Positions 35,525 to 43,655 of a DNA stretch of 46,604 nucleotides are shown here, piece after piece. Within the stretch, counting starts at the first letter, position 1. Every line of letters starts with the position of its first letter. The position numbers and the translations under genes were made by a program. The notes beneath the pieces were generated by a model. It saw nothing but the letters and a program-made list of their open reading frames with translations. It did not search any database and was not told where the DNA came from. The stretch comes from Terriglobales bacterium (GTDB lineage Bacteria > Acidobacteriota > Terriglobia > Terriglobales > Acidobacteriaceae): the NCBI GenBank assembly GCA_035937135.1, contig DASYVL010000047.1:1-46604 (forward strand), given 5' to 3'.

Positions 35525-35736
35525 CTTCCCTGTCCGCCTCCGAAAGAGTCTACGTCATGGCGATTCCCCTCCCCGGTCTCCGGCGCAGGCGAGCCGGCGG
35601 CCCGCCCGCGGCATCTTTTTTTGTTGACATGCTTCGGCTTCTGCCCCAACATCTAGTGCAGTACCTCATACCCACACCACAGATTGGGCCATGAGGGCAA
35701 ATCGGGCCCCAAACTTCTAGGGAGGAAAGCCAACTG

Positions 35737-35775
35737 ATGAAGAAAAAGAAAAAGGCAAAGAAGAAAAAGAGGTAA
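35737..35775 (+). CDS. 12-codon poly-lysine micro-ORF
   Basis: ATG followed by Lys codons, one Ala and a final Arg gives MKKKKKAKKKKR, then TAA. GGAGG (35721-35725) lies 11 nt upstream in AGGGAGGAAAG. Two hairpin terminators follow within 90 nt. No other ORF on this strand explains the sequence; the opposite strand reads as a Phe run. It may encode a very basic nucleic-acid-binding peptide, or be a leader whose translation is monitored. Function is unknown and chance is possible because of the A-rich stretch. Confidence 0.4.
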   Translation: MKKKKKAKKKKR

Positions 35776-35780
35776 CAACA

Positions 35781-35802
35781 GCGAGGCCAAAACCTCGCTT
35801 CT
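35781..35802 (+). terminator. hairpin after the micro-ORF
   Basis: GCGAGG (35781-35786) pairs with CCTCGC (35793-35798) around CCAAAA, then TTCT. It is a modest terminator just 5 nt after the micro-ORF stop. Confidence 0.5.
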
Positions 35803-35827
35803 AAAAAGGGAGCCTGCAACAGGGTTC

Positions 35828-35865
35828 GAGGGCCGCCGCGCAAGCGCTGGCCCTCTCTCATTTTC
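35828..35865 (+). terminator. strong hairpin terminator upstream of merR
   Basis: GAGGGCC (35828-35834) pairs with GGCCCTC (35849-35855). An inner CGC-GCAA-GCG stem closes with a GNRA tetraloop. TCTCATTTTC follows. Confidence 0.65.
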
Positions 35866-35882
35866 GTCGCTGTACTCTGCGG

Positions 35883-35911
35883 TTGACGCTGGGGCGCACG
35901 CGCCGTAGTAT
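35883..35911 (+). promoter_or_regulatory. sigma70-like promoter for merR
   Basis: TTGACG (35883-35888), a 17-nt spacer, and TAGTAT (35906-35911), 21 nt before the ATG at 35933. The leader would be only about 15 nt with no Shine-Dalgarno. Confidence 0.65.
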
Positions 35912-35932
35912 CGCGCTAACACGCTTCCCCTC

Positions 35933-36337
35933 ATGCCCACGCGAACCAAGTCCCGCTCCAGCCGGTCGACGCCCTCCGAAGTCGTGGTTCCCGACAAGCT
36001 CTATTTCCGCATCGGCGAAGTGTCGCGGCTATGCCGTCTGCCGGCCTACGTGTTGCGCTTCTGGGAGACAGAGTTTCCCCAGCTCCGGCCCACCAAGAGC
36101 AGCACCGGGCAGCGGATGTACCGCCGGCGCGATGTGGAGAGCGTCCTGGTGATCAAGCGGCTGCTGTACGAGGAAGGCTTCACCATCGCCGGGGCGCGCC
36201 AGCACTTGCGGGCGGAGGTCAAGGCCGGCAAGGAGCAGCCCGCGCTTCCCTTTTCGCGCAAGGCTTCCCAGGAAGGGCTGCTCGCCGTCCGCCACGGTTT
36301 GAAAGAGATTCTGGAGATCCTCTCCGCGCGGCACTAA
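35933..36337 (+). CDS. MerR-family transcriptional regulator
   Basis: A 134-residue DNA-binding protein. The winged helix-turn-helix spans about residues 24-90: [20 protein letters not shown] (recognition part) then [20 protein letters not shown] and [11 protein letters not shown]. The C-terminal tail is a short helix with no metal-binding Cys, so it is not a metal-sensing MerR; short MerR proteins of this build occur in deltaproteobacteria and acidobacteria. The target genes are unknown. A basic, Ser/Arg-rich N-terminal extension of about 20 residues precedes the domain. Confidence 0.88.
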   Translation: MPTRTKSRSSRSTPSEVVVPDKLYFRIGEVSRLCRLPAYVLRFWETEFPQLRPTKSSTGQRMYRRRDVESVLVIKRLLYEEGFTIAGARQHLRAEVKAGKEQPALPFSRKASQEGLLAVRHGLKEILEILSARH

Positions 36338-36350
36338 GCGGGCGCGGGGC

Positions 36351-37043
36351 TCAGGTGAGCTTCAGGTAGTCATCGATCCAGGGCCGGAGCTGCAGGCGGC
36401 GGTCGTCCGCCGGCTCGAAGCGCAGGCCCACCAACTCGGGCTCGTGCCGCCACAGGATGGTGGCTCCCACCTTCACCCCGGTCTCGTTGGGCAATTTGAA
36501 GGAAACTTCGCCCGCGTGGTCCACGGAGACGCGCGTCGACGTGATTACCGACATGCCGCCATAGCTCAGGTCGCGGGTGAGGCCGGCGACCTTCCCGCCG
36601 CCCATCAGATCCATCACGCACTCCAACACGATGGGGACGCGGATGTAGCGGCGCAGCTCATGGATGATGAGCAGGTGGGCGGAGCGCACGCCGCGCATGG
36701 CGTCCTGGCGCTCCAGCGGATCGCGCAGCAGGGCGTTGATGCCGTATTTGGAGAAACGCAGGGCCTGCGGCGTGCTGGAACAAATGCCCAGGATGGGCAC
36801 GTTGCGGTTGCGGGCGGAATCCCGCAGGGTCTGGAGGGTGCGCTCCGCGCCCTCGTCCAGCCGCAGCACGCAGGCTTCAAACTTTTTCTGGTTCACAAGC
36901 TTCGCGACGTCTCCGGAGACGGTCTCGCTCGCGATGGAGAACTGGCGAAAGACGCCGCCCAGCAACTCGGCTTCATCCTTTTCCAGGTGAATGAGCAGCG
37001 CGGTGGGTCCGTGCTTGGCCTTGCCTTTGTTTTCCGGCGGCAT
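36351..37043 (-). CDS. receiver-like plus PilZ domain protein
   Basis: A 230-residue cytoplasmic protein. Residues about 14-110 look like a degenerate response-regulator fold (ALLIHLEKDEAELLGG, then FEACVLRLDEG and VPILGICSS) but lack the usual phosphorylatable Asp pattern. Residues about 128-230 form a PilZ domain: the c-di-GMP-binding RxxxR is R131 to R135 (RRYIRVPI), and DxSxxG is D158-S160-G163 (RDLSYGGMSV). It should bind c-di-GMP, made for example by the GGDEF protein at 41 kb. It is convergent with merR. Confidence 0.85.
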   Translation of the reverse strand: MPPENKGKAKHGPTALLIHLEKDEAELLGGVFRQFSIASETVSGDVAKLVNQKKFEACVLRLDEGAERTLQTLRDSARNRNVPILGICSSTPQALRFSKYGINALLRDPLERQDAMRGVRSAHLLIIHELRRYIRVPIVLECVMDLMGGGKVAGLTRDLSYGGMSVITSTRVSVDHAGEVSFKLPNETGVKVGATILWRHEPELVGLRFEPADDRRLQLRPWIDDYLKLT

Positions 37044-37125
37044 GAGGGTTTGGGGGTCGAGCCATCAAGTTTCGGCTATCCAGCGGCCCAGGTCAAAGAG
37101 AAAATATTTCCCCTTGCAGAAACGC

Positions 37126-37575
37126 TCAGGGAGCCCGGCCGGGCAGCTCGGGGTCGCCGGTGATCAGCCGCGTGCCGCGCTGGTAGGTGATGTACGCCCA
37201 AGTCCACTGGATGAAGACCAGCAGGCGGTTGCGGAAGCCGATGAGCCAGAAGATGTGGATGGTGAGCCAGGCCCTCCAGGCGATGAGCCCGGAGATGCGC
37301 ATGCGCCCGAAGTCGGCGACCGCGGCGGCGCGCCCGATGGTCGCCAGGTTCCCCCGGTCCCGGTAGCGGAAGTTCTGGCGGGGCTCCGAGCGCAGGTCGC
37401 GCGCGATGTTTTCCGCCGCGGCCCCCTGATAGAGCAGCGGCTGGAAGGTGTGGTGGTTCTTGCGGTCCACCAGCGTGATGCGCACGGGATGCCGCGCCAG
37501 CGCGCGCGCGGCGTACAGCCCGCCAAAGCCGCCGCCGAGGATGACGACGTGAGGAGGGTTGACGGTCTTCTCCAT
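37126..37575 (-). pseudogene. internally deleted NADH dehydrogenase type 2 (NDH-2)
   Basis: NDH-2 is a ~430-residue flavoprotein. Here only both ends remain, fused in frame in 149 residues. Residues 1-50 hold the N-terminal Rossmann motif VVILGGGFGGLYAAR and HHTFQPLLYQ. From about residue 54 the sequence continues with the family's C-terminal end: FRYRDRGNLATIGRAAAVADFG and the membrane-anchoring amphipathic helices through WAYITYQRGTRLITG. About 280 middle residues, including the NADH-binding domain, are missing. The junction is near plus-strand position 37415-37425. The reading frame is unbroken, so the product could be made, but it cannot be an active oxidoreductase. It may be a true deletion or an assembly artefact. 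Confidence 0.8.
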
Positions 37576-37736
37576 GGGCGGTCCCATTAGCTTTAGATGA
37601 ACCACAAAGAAGAGAGCCGCGAAGATGTGCGAAAACTGAGGTCGCGGTTGTAGAATGCGCGGCACTATCCCCGCTCACCGGAGGCGCGGTCTCCGCTCCG
37701 GGAGCGGGCTGTGGGGTACCCAGGAGTTCTGTTCCC

Positions 37737-38984
37737 ATGCACTGCCTCCAGTGCGGCGCGTCCAACCTCGAGAGCCACCGTTTCTGCACCAAGTGTGGCG
37801 CCGCCCTGGCCCCGGCTTCCGCGGCCGCCGCAGCTCCGCTGGCCGTGGCCGCCGTTCCGGCTGGAGCCGGCATGCCGCCGCCGGCGCCCGCGCCGAGCCA
37901 TCAGATCCACCTCATTGACTCTCTCAAGGGACGCATCGATCGCCTGGCCTCGACCGAAAAGCTGGAGGGCTTCAGCCTGAGCGAGATGTTCTCCGAGGTC
38001 TTCAAGCACCGCAGCCAGGAGGACACGGAGCAGTATTTCCTGGTGGGAACCTCGCACACCACGCCGGCCATCCAGGACTGTCCCACCGGCTGGCCCAAGC
38101 CCTGGTTCTTCATGCGCATGCTGGCGTTCCTATGCTTGACGTACGCGGTGCTCGACTACGCCCTGCACCTCTGGCCGGACAATCTGAACCTCATCCCCGG
38201 CTTGCTGATGATGGGGTCGCTGGCCGTGCCGCTTTCCACCGCCGTCCTGGTCTTCGAAATGAATACGCCGCGCAACGTCTCCTTCTACGAGGTCCTGCGC
38301 CTGTTCCTGATCGGCGGGGTGATCTCAATGCTGGTCGCGCTGTTCGAGTTCGAGTGGTCGCCGCTTTCCTGGCTGGGCAGTCCGGAGGCGGGCGTCATCG
38401 AAGAGACGGCCAAGCTGCTGACGGTGGTCGCGCTTAGCCGCGGCGGAAGCCGCTACAAGTACATCCTGAATGGACTGCTGCTGGGCGCGGCCGTGGGCGC
38501 CGGCTTCGCCGCCTTCGAAAGCGCCGGATACGCCTTCCGCTACCTGCTGATATCCAAGGGAAACTACGGCCAGATGACCAGCGTCATCTACCTGCGCGGC
38601 TTCCTCGCGCCCTTCGGGCACGTGGCCTGGACCGCCATCGCCGCCGCCGCCTTCTGGCGCGTGCGGGGAGACGCCAGCTTCCAACTCAACATGCTTTGGG
38701 ACAAGCGCTTCCTCAAGGCCATGCTCATCCCGGTGGCGCTGCACATGATCTGGGATTTCCCCTACTTCCCCAGCATCTTCTTCCTGAAGTACATTGCGCT
38801 GGGCCTGGTCGCCTGGTACGTGCTCTTCGGCTTCGTCCAACAGGGCTTGCGCCAGGTGAAGAAGGAACAACTCGAGGGACTGAAGGTGCAGCTCCGCCAA
38901 ACCCTGACCGGCTCGCTCAACGTGAAGGAGATCCAGGCCATGCTGGCGCAGGCCAAGGCGAGCCAGGCGGCGGAGAATGCTTAG
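37737..38984 (+). CDS. zinc-ribbon PrsW-like membrane protease
   Basis: A 415-residue protein. The N-terminus is a zinc ribbon: C3 and C6 (HCLQCG), C17 and C20 (FCTKCG), then a Pro/Ala linker. A membrane region of about eight helices (about 125-375) carries PrsW-family residues: the EExxK motif in GVIEETAKLL (about 222-226), an FES motif at about 261, GHVAW (about 295) and HMIWDFP (about 336). PrsW proteases cleave anti-sigma factors within or near the membrane. The target here is unknown. TAGAAT at 37651-37656 may be its -10 box; AGGAG lies upstream of ATG. Confidence 0.8.
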   Translation: MHCLQCGASNLESHRFCTKCGAALAPASAAAAAPLAVAAVPAGAGMPPPAPAPSHQIHLIDSLKGRIDRLASTEKLEGFSLSEMFSEVFKHRSQEDTEQYFLVGTSHTTPAIQDCPTGWPKPWFFMRMLAFLCLTYAVLDYALHLWPDNLNLIPGLLMMGSLAVPLSTAVLVFEMNTPRNVSFYEVLRLFLIGGVISMLVALFEFEWSPLSWLGSPEAGVIEETAKLLTVVALSRGGSRYKYILNGLLLGAAVGAGFAAFESAGYAFRYLLISKGNYGQMTSVIYLRGFLAPFGHVAWTAIAAAAFWRVRGDASFQLNMLWDKRFLKAMLIPVALHMIWDFPYFPSIFFLKYIALGLVAWYVLFGFVQQGLRQVKKEQLEGLKVQLRQTLTGSLNVKEIQAMLAQAKASQAAENA

Positions 38985-39026
38985 TGGCGACCGCGAGCTG
39001 GCGGCGCTTCCCGGAGAACGAACGCG

Positions 39027-39779
39027 GTGAAGGTTCTGATTTTCGGCGCAACCGGCGGAACGGGCAGGGCGCTGCTCGAGCAAGCGCTGGAGCAGGGACA
39101 TGTGGTGACGGCCTTTGCCCGTGACCCAGCCAAGGTCCGAAGCACGCACCAGAACCTGACCGTCGCACAGGGCAACATGCTGGACCTCAACTCGGTTGAG
39201 GCAGCCGTAAAGGGGCAGGACGCTGTGTTGTCGGCGCTTGGCACTCACCTTCCCGTGTGGACTATCGTCTTTCTTACCTTCGCCTTTCAGATCCTTGCCC
39301 GAGTCCTGACGCTCACGGGGCCGCTCGGCTGGTCGGTTCGGATCGGCGGGCCGATCCTGGCGCTATTGTTTCTGACCAGACGGACCACCGCCCTCTCGGA
39401 GGGAACCAAGAACATCGTCCAGGCGATGAAGAAGCACGGCGTGCAGCGCCTGATCTGCGAGTCGTCGCTCGGCGTCGCTGACAGCAGAGGGCGGCTGGGG
39501 ATTTTCTACAACCTCATTCTGGTGCCTCTGTTACTGCGGAACATGTTTGCCGACAAAGCGGTGCAGGAGCAGATCATCCAGGCAAGCGGACTCGCCTGGG
39601 TGATTGTTCGGCCTTCTTCCCTGACCAACGGGCCGCGAAAAGGCATTTATCGGGCCGGCATGGACATTGGCGGCTGGTTTCGCCCGACGAAGATCTCTCG
39701 CGCCGATGTGGCCGACTTCATGCTCAAACAACTGACCGACGACACCTATCTGCGCAAGACACCCGGTGTTGCCTACTGA
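39027..39779 (+). CDS. NAD(P)-binding (NmrA/SDR-like) protein with a hydrophobic insert
   Basis: A 250-residue atypical short-chain dehydrogenase-like protein. The dinucleotide-binding motif is IFGATGGTGRAL (about 5-16), followed by VTAFARDPAKV, GNMLDLNSVEAAV and DAVLSALGT. The middle holds a hydrophobic stretch (about 75-118, including IVFLTFAFQILARVLTL and ILALLFL) which would place two membrane helices between SALGT and LSEGTKNIV. Homologues of this type are normally soluble with a short loop there. C-terminal segments WVIVRPSSLTNGP and ISRADVADFM are typical. The start is GTG. Function is unknown. Confidence 0.78.
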   Translation: MKVLIFGATGGTGRALLEQALEQGHVVTAFARDPAKVRSTHQNLTVAQGNMLDLNSVEAAVKGQDAVLSALGTHLPVWTIVFLTFAFQILARVLTLTGPLGWSVRIGGPILALLFLTRRTTALSEGTKNIVQAMKKHGVQRLICESSLGVADSRGRLGIFYNLILVPLLLRNMFADKAVQEQIIQASGLAWVIVRPSSLTNGPRKGIYRAGMDIGGWFRPTKISRADVADFMLKQLTDDTYLRKTPGVAY

Positions 39780-39881
39780 ATGGGAGACGATGCTGACAAC
39801 TATGAAGACCAATGCGGTTTAATAAGACGTGGGCCGGACTGTGAGCAGATTGCTTCGGAATTCCAAGAACAGGAGCGAGGG

Positions 39882-39917
39882 ATGAGCAAGGTACGGGTAC
39901 TGGTGGGCACCGGTTAG
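39882..39917 (+). pseudogene. truncated start of a BNR/WD40-like protein gene
   Basis: ATG followed by codons giving MSKVRVLVGTG and then TAG, with GGAGCGAGGG just upstream. It looks like the first residues of the acidobacterial VLVGTRKGAF-type beta-propeller (BNR/sialidase-like) proteins cut off after four residues of the motif. The match is by eye to a known start pattern, so it is a weak call. It lies in a gap otherwise devoid of genes (39780-39959). Confidence 0.35.
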
Positions 39918-39959
39918 GGAAATCCTCAATTCTCGCTCCGAGAACGTAGACTAGGAGCG

Positions 39960-40664
39960 ATGGCTGACCCGCCCAAACGCACCTGGTTCTTGCGCCGCGC
40001 GGAGAGCGCGCTCCGCCGCGGCTTCCAGCGCGCCTACGAAACCGTGCGCGTCGACCCCCAGCAGTACCTCTCCCACCTGCAAGCCGCCCACCGCCTTCCC
40101 GTGAGCAGCTTTCAGGACATGGACTCGCTCCCCGTGGAACTGCTCGACGAGCTGGCCGCGCAGACCATCCGCGCCGGAATGAAGATCGCCGCTGCGGAGG
40201 GAGCGGGGTTCGGCCTGGCCGGCATTTTCTCCCTGCTCCCCGACCTCAGCATTCTCGCCGTCATCACCCTGCGCACGGTGCAGAAGCTCAGCCTGATCTA
40301 CGGCTTCGAGTACAACACGGACGAGGAGGTTGCCGAGCTATGGATCGCCGCCGCCAGCGCCGCCGGCGTGGACATCGGGCGCGAACTGGTAGAGAGGCAG
40401 ATCGTGAACAAGTTCGTGCCACGCGTCATCGAGCGCATCGCTGCCCGCGCCAGCGTGGAGGTGGTGGAGAAGTGGTCGGCGCGGGTGATCCCCCTCGCCA
40501 GCTCGATCCTGGGCGCTGGGCTCAACTACTACTTCGTACGTGCCTGGGGTGAGCGCGCCCGCAATCACTTCCGCGAGCGCCACCTCGTCCTGCGCCAGCA
40601 ACGCGCCGGGCGCGCCCTGCCAGAGGGGGTAAGACTTCTACCACGGGCTCAAAGAGAAGAATAG
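39960..40664 (+). CDS. EcsC-family protein
   Basis: A 234-residue EcsC-like protein. It has helical segments, including a Gly/Ala-rich hydrophobic stretch (about 72-105, AAEGAGFGLAGIFSLLPDLSIL) and LGAGLNYYFVRAWGERA near the C-terminus, both typical of EcsC. EcsC in Bacillus is linked to an ABC exporter, but stand-alone members like this are uncharacterised. TAGACT (39947-39952) ends 7 nt before the ATG, and AGGAG overlaps the same gap, so both a leaderless and a leadered transcript are possible. A basic tail (about 200-234) ends the protein. Confidence 0.8.
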   Translation: MADPPKRTWFLRRAESALRRGFQRAYETVRVDPQQYLSHLQAAHRLPVSSFQDMDSLPVELLDELAAQTIRAGMKIAAAEGAGFGLAGIFSLLPDLSILAVITLRTVQKLSLIYGFEYNTDEEVAELWIAAASAAGVDIGRELVERQIVNKFVPRVIERIAARASVEVVEKWSARVIPLASSILGAGLNYYFVRAWGERARNHFRERHLVLRQQRAGRALPEGVRLLPRAQREE

Positions 40665-40717
40665 TCGGAACGGGCAGATTCTCGAACTGGGAACTGACAC
40701 TGCGGACTGAGAAGAAA

Positions 40718-40749
40718 ATGGTCGGCCCTAGCGGACGATTTTAGAACTC
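40718..40749. repeat. 32-bp direct repeat, copy 1
   Basis: Begins ATGGTCGGCCCTAGCG and ends TTTTAGAACTC. A second copy, differing at one base, is at 43777-43808. The pair bounds a 3.1-kb block holding two minus-strand genes. No terminal inverted repeats or transposase are seen. Confidence 0.65.
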
Positions 40750-40854
40750 ACGAAATCCTGATTGCAGGAGTTGGGGGATGGGAATACGGGAGGCCCAGCA
40801 GAGCGACACAAGGGAGTAAGTGATTCCCCGGCCGTTTGCTAGCACGACTCGACG

Positions 40855-42075
40855 CTACGGAGCCAATGCACCCGAGGCGCGAGCGCTCTCCGCGACCCAG
40901 AGGCAGTTGCGTCCCGCTTCTTTCGCTTGGTAGAGCGCCTGGTCAGCGGCCCGCAGCACAGCCTCTGGGCTGGAATCCTTACTGGAGGCCTCGGCCAAGC
41001 CGATGCTTATTGTGATGGGGACGGAGGTTTTCTTGTCCGAAGCCGGCAACGGACCCTGGACTAGTCTTTCCGCGGGGCGATTCGGTCCACGGATGGTAAA
41101 ACCGGCGTCCGCTATGGCCTTGCGCACGGAATCAGCGAGCGGCTCCGCCTCTTCCGCCAAGAGACCGCGAAAGGCGATGACAAACTCTTCCCCGCCAAAA
41201 CGGAATACTTCGCTGTCGCCCGACACGCGCGAGAGGCGCGAGGCTACCATCCGGAGCACTTGGTCGCCGGTCTCGTGGCCGTAGGTATCGTTGAAGCGTT
41301 TGAAGTGGTCCACGTCGCACATCGCAAGCGCATAGCGACGGCCGAGCTGTTCCAAAACACGGTTAAGCGCCCGCCGGCCAGGAAGACCAGTCAACTCGTC
41401 GCGGTCGGTGATCTCAGCGCTGTGCTCCATCACTGCGAACATGACGACCAACCCGGCGGTGCCGTAGTAGAAGTACATTGCTTCAGGCTTCCGGGCATGC
41501 GCCCCGAGGAATGCCGCTAGCAAAGCCCAGAGCATGGCTTGCTCCGTCTTGCTCCGCCGACGGATGGCGAAAAACAAGATCAGGAGCGCCCCCACAGCGA
41601 ACGACAGCTGCTCGGCCCAGGGCAGCCACGTCCATGTGCTCCGACCTCCTCCCCACGCAAACAAAGCGGTCCACCATCCATCCTTCGCACCGCTCATCCA
41701 GGCCACGCCAAGAGCGGCGCAGACTACCAAGCCAATGCGTAGGCAACCAATGCGCGTCAGAACGCGCTGCTCGGAGAAGACCTCCGTCAGGAGAAAGATC
41801 AGAGGCAGGAAGAACATCATCGCCAGCCTGGCGGTATTCGCCTCCGCCGGCAGCCGTACCCAACCAAATACCGTGAACGCGAGCGCCAGGGAAATCGCGA
41901 GTAATCGCGATTGGTCGTGATACCAGCTGAGCAGCACCGGCACGATGAGAGCGCTGAAGCAGAAGTAGACGGCGTAGGGCGCCGCCATCCCCCGCACCAC
42001 CTCTTCCTGTTGCACGGCCCAGGCGGCCAGCAGCAATACACCTCCGGGTGCCAACATGCCAAAAAGATGACGCAT
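40855..42075 (-). CDS. membrane GGDEF diguanylate cyclase
   Basis: Makes c-di-GMP. The 406-residue protein has an N-terminal membrane sensor region of about seven helices (residues about 5-235) and a C-terminal GGDEF domain: DELTGLPGRRALNRVL, DVDHFKRFNDTYGH, the catalytic RFGGEEF (about 288-294) and ALYQAKEAGRN. The signature is GGEEF, an accepted active variant. No inhibitory RxxD is obvious. The ATG at 42075 is preferred to an upstream in-frame start at 42159 because AGGAAAGG precedes it and the earlier residues are Cys-rich and unlike the family. It follows the 42122 gene by 46 nt in the same direction. Together with PilZ (36.4 kb) it implies local c-di-GMP signalling. Confidence 0.9.
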   Translation of the reverse strand: MRHLFGMLAPGGVLLLAAWAVQQEEVVRGMAAPYAVYFCFSALIVPVLLSWYHDQSRLLAISLALAFTVFGWVRLPAEANTARLAMMFFLPLIFLLTEVFSEQRVLTRIGCLRIGLVVCAALGVAWMSGAKDGWWTALFAWGGGRSTWTWLPWAEQLSFAVGALLILFFAIRRRSKTEQAMLWALLAAFLGAHARKPEAMYFYYGTAGLVVMFAVMEHSAEITDRDELTGLPGRRALNRVLEQLGRRYALAMCDVDHFKRFNDTYGHETGDQVLRMVASRLSRVSGDSEVFRFGGEEFVIAFRGLLAEEAEPLADSVRKAIADAGFTIRGPNRPAERLVQGPLPASDKKTSVPITISIGLAEASSKDSSPEAVLRAADQALYQAKEAGRNCLWVAESARASGALAP

Positions 42076-42121
42076 TGCGCTTGCCTCTGCCTTTCCTGCA
42101 CCACCACACCGCTGCCCGCAA

Positions 42122-43276
42122 CTACCGAGTCTTGCGTCGGAATAGCAGCACGATGGCAACGCCCCAACCGAGCAACGCGAACCAGAATGCGGGCTGCGAA
42201 ACCAACCTGATGACGGTCCCTGGCGGTGGAGCCGGGGCCACGGCGACGGTCTTGGTGGTCTGCTGCTCCGGCGGATGGGTCTTCACTGCGACTTCCGGCG
42301 TAGGCGCTCTGGCACGCCGTGGAACACTAACGGGCTTGATCTCTGGCGGCGGCAATTGGAGATTGCCGGCCGCCCCGGTGGAAAGCGACCGCGCATTCTC
42401 GGCACTCTGTACGGCAGCGCGCGCGAACTGCACCACGTCCTGGCCTTTTGGATTCGTCTGATAAGCAGCTTCGGCCTTGGCCAGGAAAGATTTCGCCTGC
42501 GCCAGTCCCGCACGTGTGTATTCCTCTTCCTTGAGGAGGGTCCCCGTAGGACGGTTCACCAGGATCCCGGACTCAGACGCCAACTCCACCGCTTTTCGCG
42601 CTTGTAACAGCTGGTTCGGCACTGGCTCGAGCGGGCTTCCCACCGCCGAGTCATAAACGTTGTAGTGGGTGAAGTAGAACAGCTTCCCTGGGATGACGAG
42701 TGCCTTGCTCTCGGGGGGCATGCTGTTCGGCAGTCCTCTGCTGTACATCACCACCAAGCGGCTCGGGTCGATGACCGCATAATTCGGTTCGGCCGTCACC
42801 ATCAACCAGAAGGTCTGGAGCGGTGTGGTCAGTTTCGTGTTGTTCGCGCGGTTGCCGCTGAAGGCGACTTCGCCGAGGTTCGAAGCCTTGCCATCTGCTG
42901 ATACTGCCCAAACTACGTAGGTCAGGAAGTCCTTGCCGAAGGTATGCGCCGGTCGCAATCCGCTCACCGCGCTGCCGTTGATCTCGACCTCCACAAGTCC
43001 CGGTCGTTTCCCGATGTTCAGGCCCAGGAATCCGGGCCGGCTTCCAACCTTCATGTCAATCTGTGCTTCTGGCGCGAGCTTGGTGCCGCGCATCTGGACA
43101 GTGATCGAGCCGGCACGTTGCTGGTAACTCAGAATCTGGCCGTTCGGCTCGTTAATCTCAACGACCTTGAGCTGCAGCGGTTTCACCGCATGAGGAGCGT
43201 CCGCACCAGGGGAGAACGGAGGCGCTGCCAGGCACGACAACAGGAAGATGGATCGAATGCGCTGCGAAAGAGTCAA
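42122..43276 (-). CDS. secreted membrane-anchored protein, unknown
   Basis: A 384-residue protein with an N-terminal signal peptide (about 5-20, IFLLSCLAAPPFSPG), a beta-rich domain (about 35-225), a helical segment rich in Ala/Glu/Lys (about 225-305, TPLARAGLAQAKSFLAKAEAA type), a Pro/Lys/Thr-rich linker, and a C-terminal membrane helix (about 360-380) followed by RRKTR. It would sit in the periplasm anchored at its C-terminus. The start is TTG at 43276, without a strong ribosome-binding site. It lies upstream of the GGDEF gene in the same operon and could be its sensor partner. No family is recognised. Confidence 0.65.
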   Translation of the reverse strand: MTLSQRIRSIFLLSCLAAPPFSPGADAPHAVKPLQLKVVEINEPNGQILSYQQRAGSITVQMRGTKLAPEAQIDMKVGSRPGFLGLNIGKRPGLVEVEINGSAVSGLRPAHTFGKDFLTYVVWAVSADGKASNLGEVAFSGNRANNTKLTTPLQTFWLMVTAEPNYAVIDPSRLVVMYSRGLPNSMPPESKALVIPGKLFYFTHYNVYDSAVGSPLEPVPNQLLQARKAVELASESGILVNRPTGTLLKEEEYTRAGLAQAKSFLAKAEAAYQTNPKGQDVVQFARAAVQSAENARSLSTGAAGNLQLPPPEIKPVSVPRRARAPTPEVAVKTHPPEQQTTKTVAVAPAPPPGTVIRLVSQPAFWFALLGWGVAIVLLFRRKTR

Positions 43277-43444
43277 AGTAAAGTGTCCTTCCCACCAACT
43301 GAAAGGGGACGATTCGTGTCAGAAGTGTAAAACGAAACCCCAAGAGTTGCAGCAGAATTCCGCAAGTTCAACGACTTCCACAACCAATCTGGCCGCAACT
43401 TTCATCGAATAATTACGGACAACCTCGCATACTTAGGAGGCACT

Positions 43445-43636
43445 TTGAGCGCGAAGCGAATCACGATTGGCGGCGTTTAGGCTGACATCCTCGTGGACCG
43501 TCGCGGCTCGGAGGACATCTGGCCCGTTGAAGCCTCGCCTATTGTTTTTACTATTTCGCGGACTATTCGCGGCTTTGGACCGGAACTTGGGTGTGGTTGC
43601 TTACCAGGGGTTCACAGTCAGAACCCCTGGCCTTAA
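43445..43636 (+). pseudogene. stop-interrupted small ORF
   Basis: GGAGG (43436-43440) stands 4 nt before TTG at 43445. The frame gives MSAKRITIGGV, then TAG, then continues ADILVDRRGSEDIW in the same frame to TAA at 43634. A single stop interrupts what could have been a 62-residue protein. I do not recognise a family for certain. It may be noise. Confidence 0.25.
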
Positions 43637-43655
43637 TTTGCTTACCAGGGGTTCA
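43597..43655. repeat. duplicated hairpin (41-nt period)
   Basis: TTGCTTACCAGGGGTTCA occurs at 43597-43614 and again at 43638-43655. The first copy forms a perfect 10-bp stem: CCAGGGGTTC (43604-43613) with GAACCCCTGG (43621-43630). The second half-repeats as AGGGGTTCAGCGCCCCT. Confidence 0.6.

Noticed and set aside
35550-35861. 103-codon minus-strand ORF with a Phe run
   Set aside because: It is the reverse of the lysine micro-ORF and terminator region; the Phe run comes from the AAG/AAA codons on the other strand.
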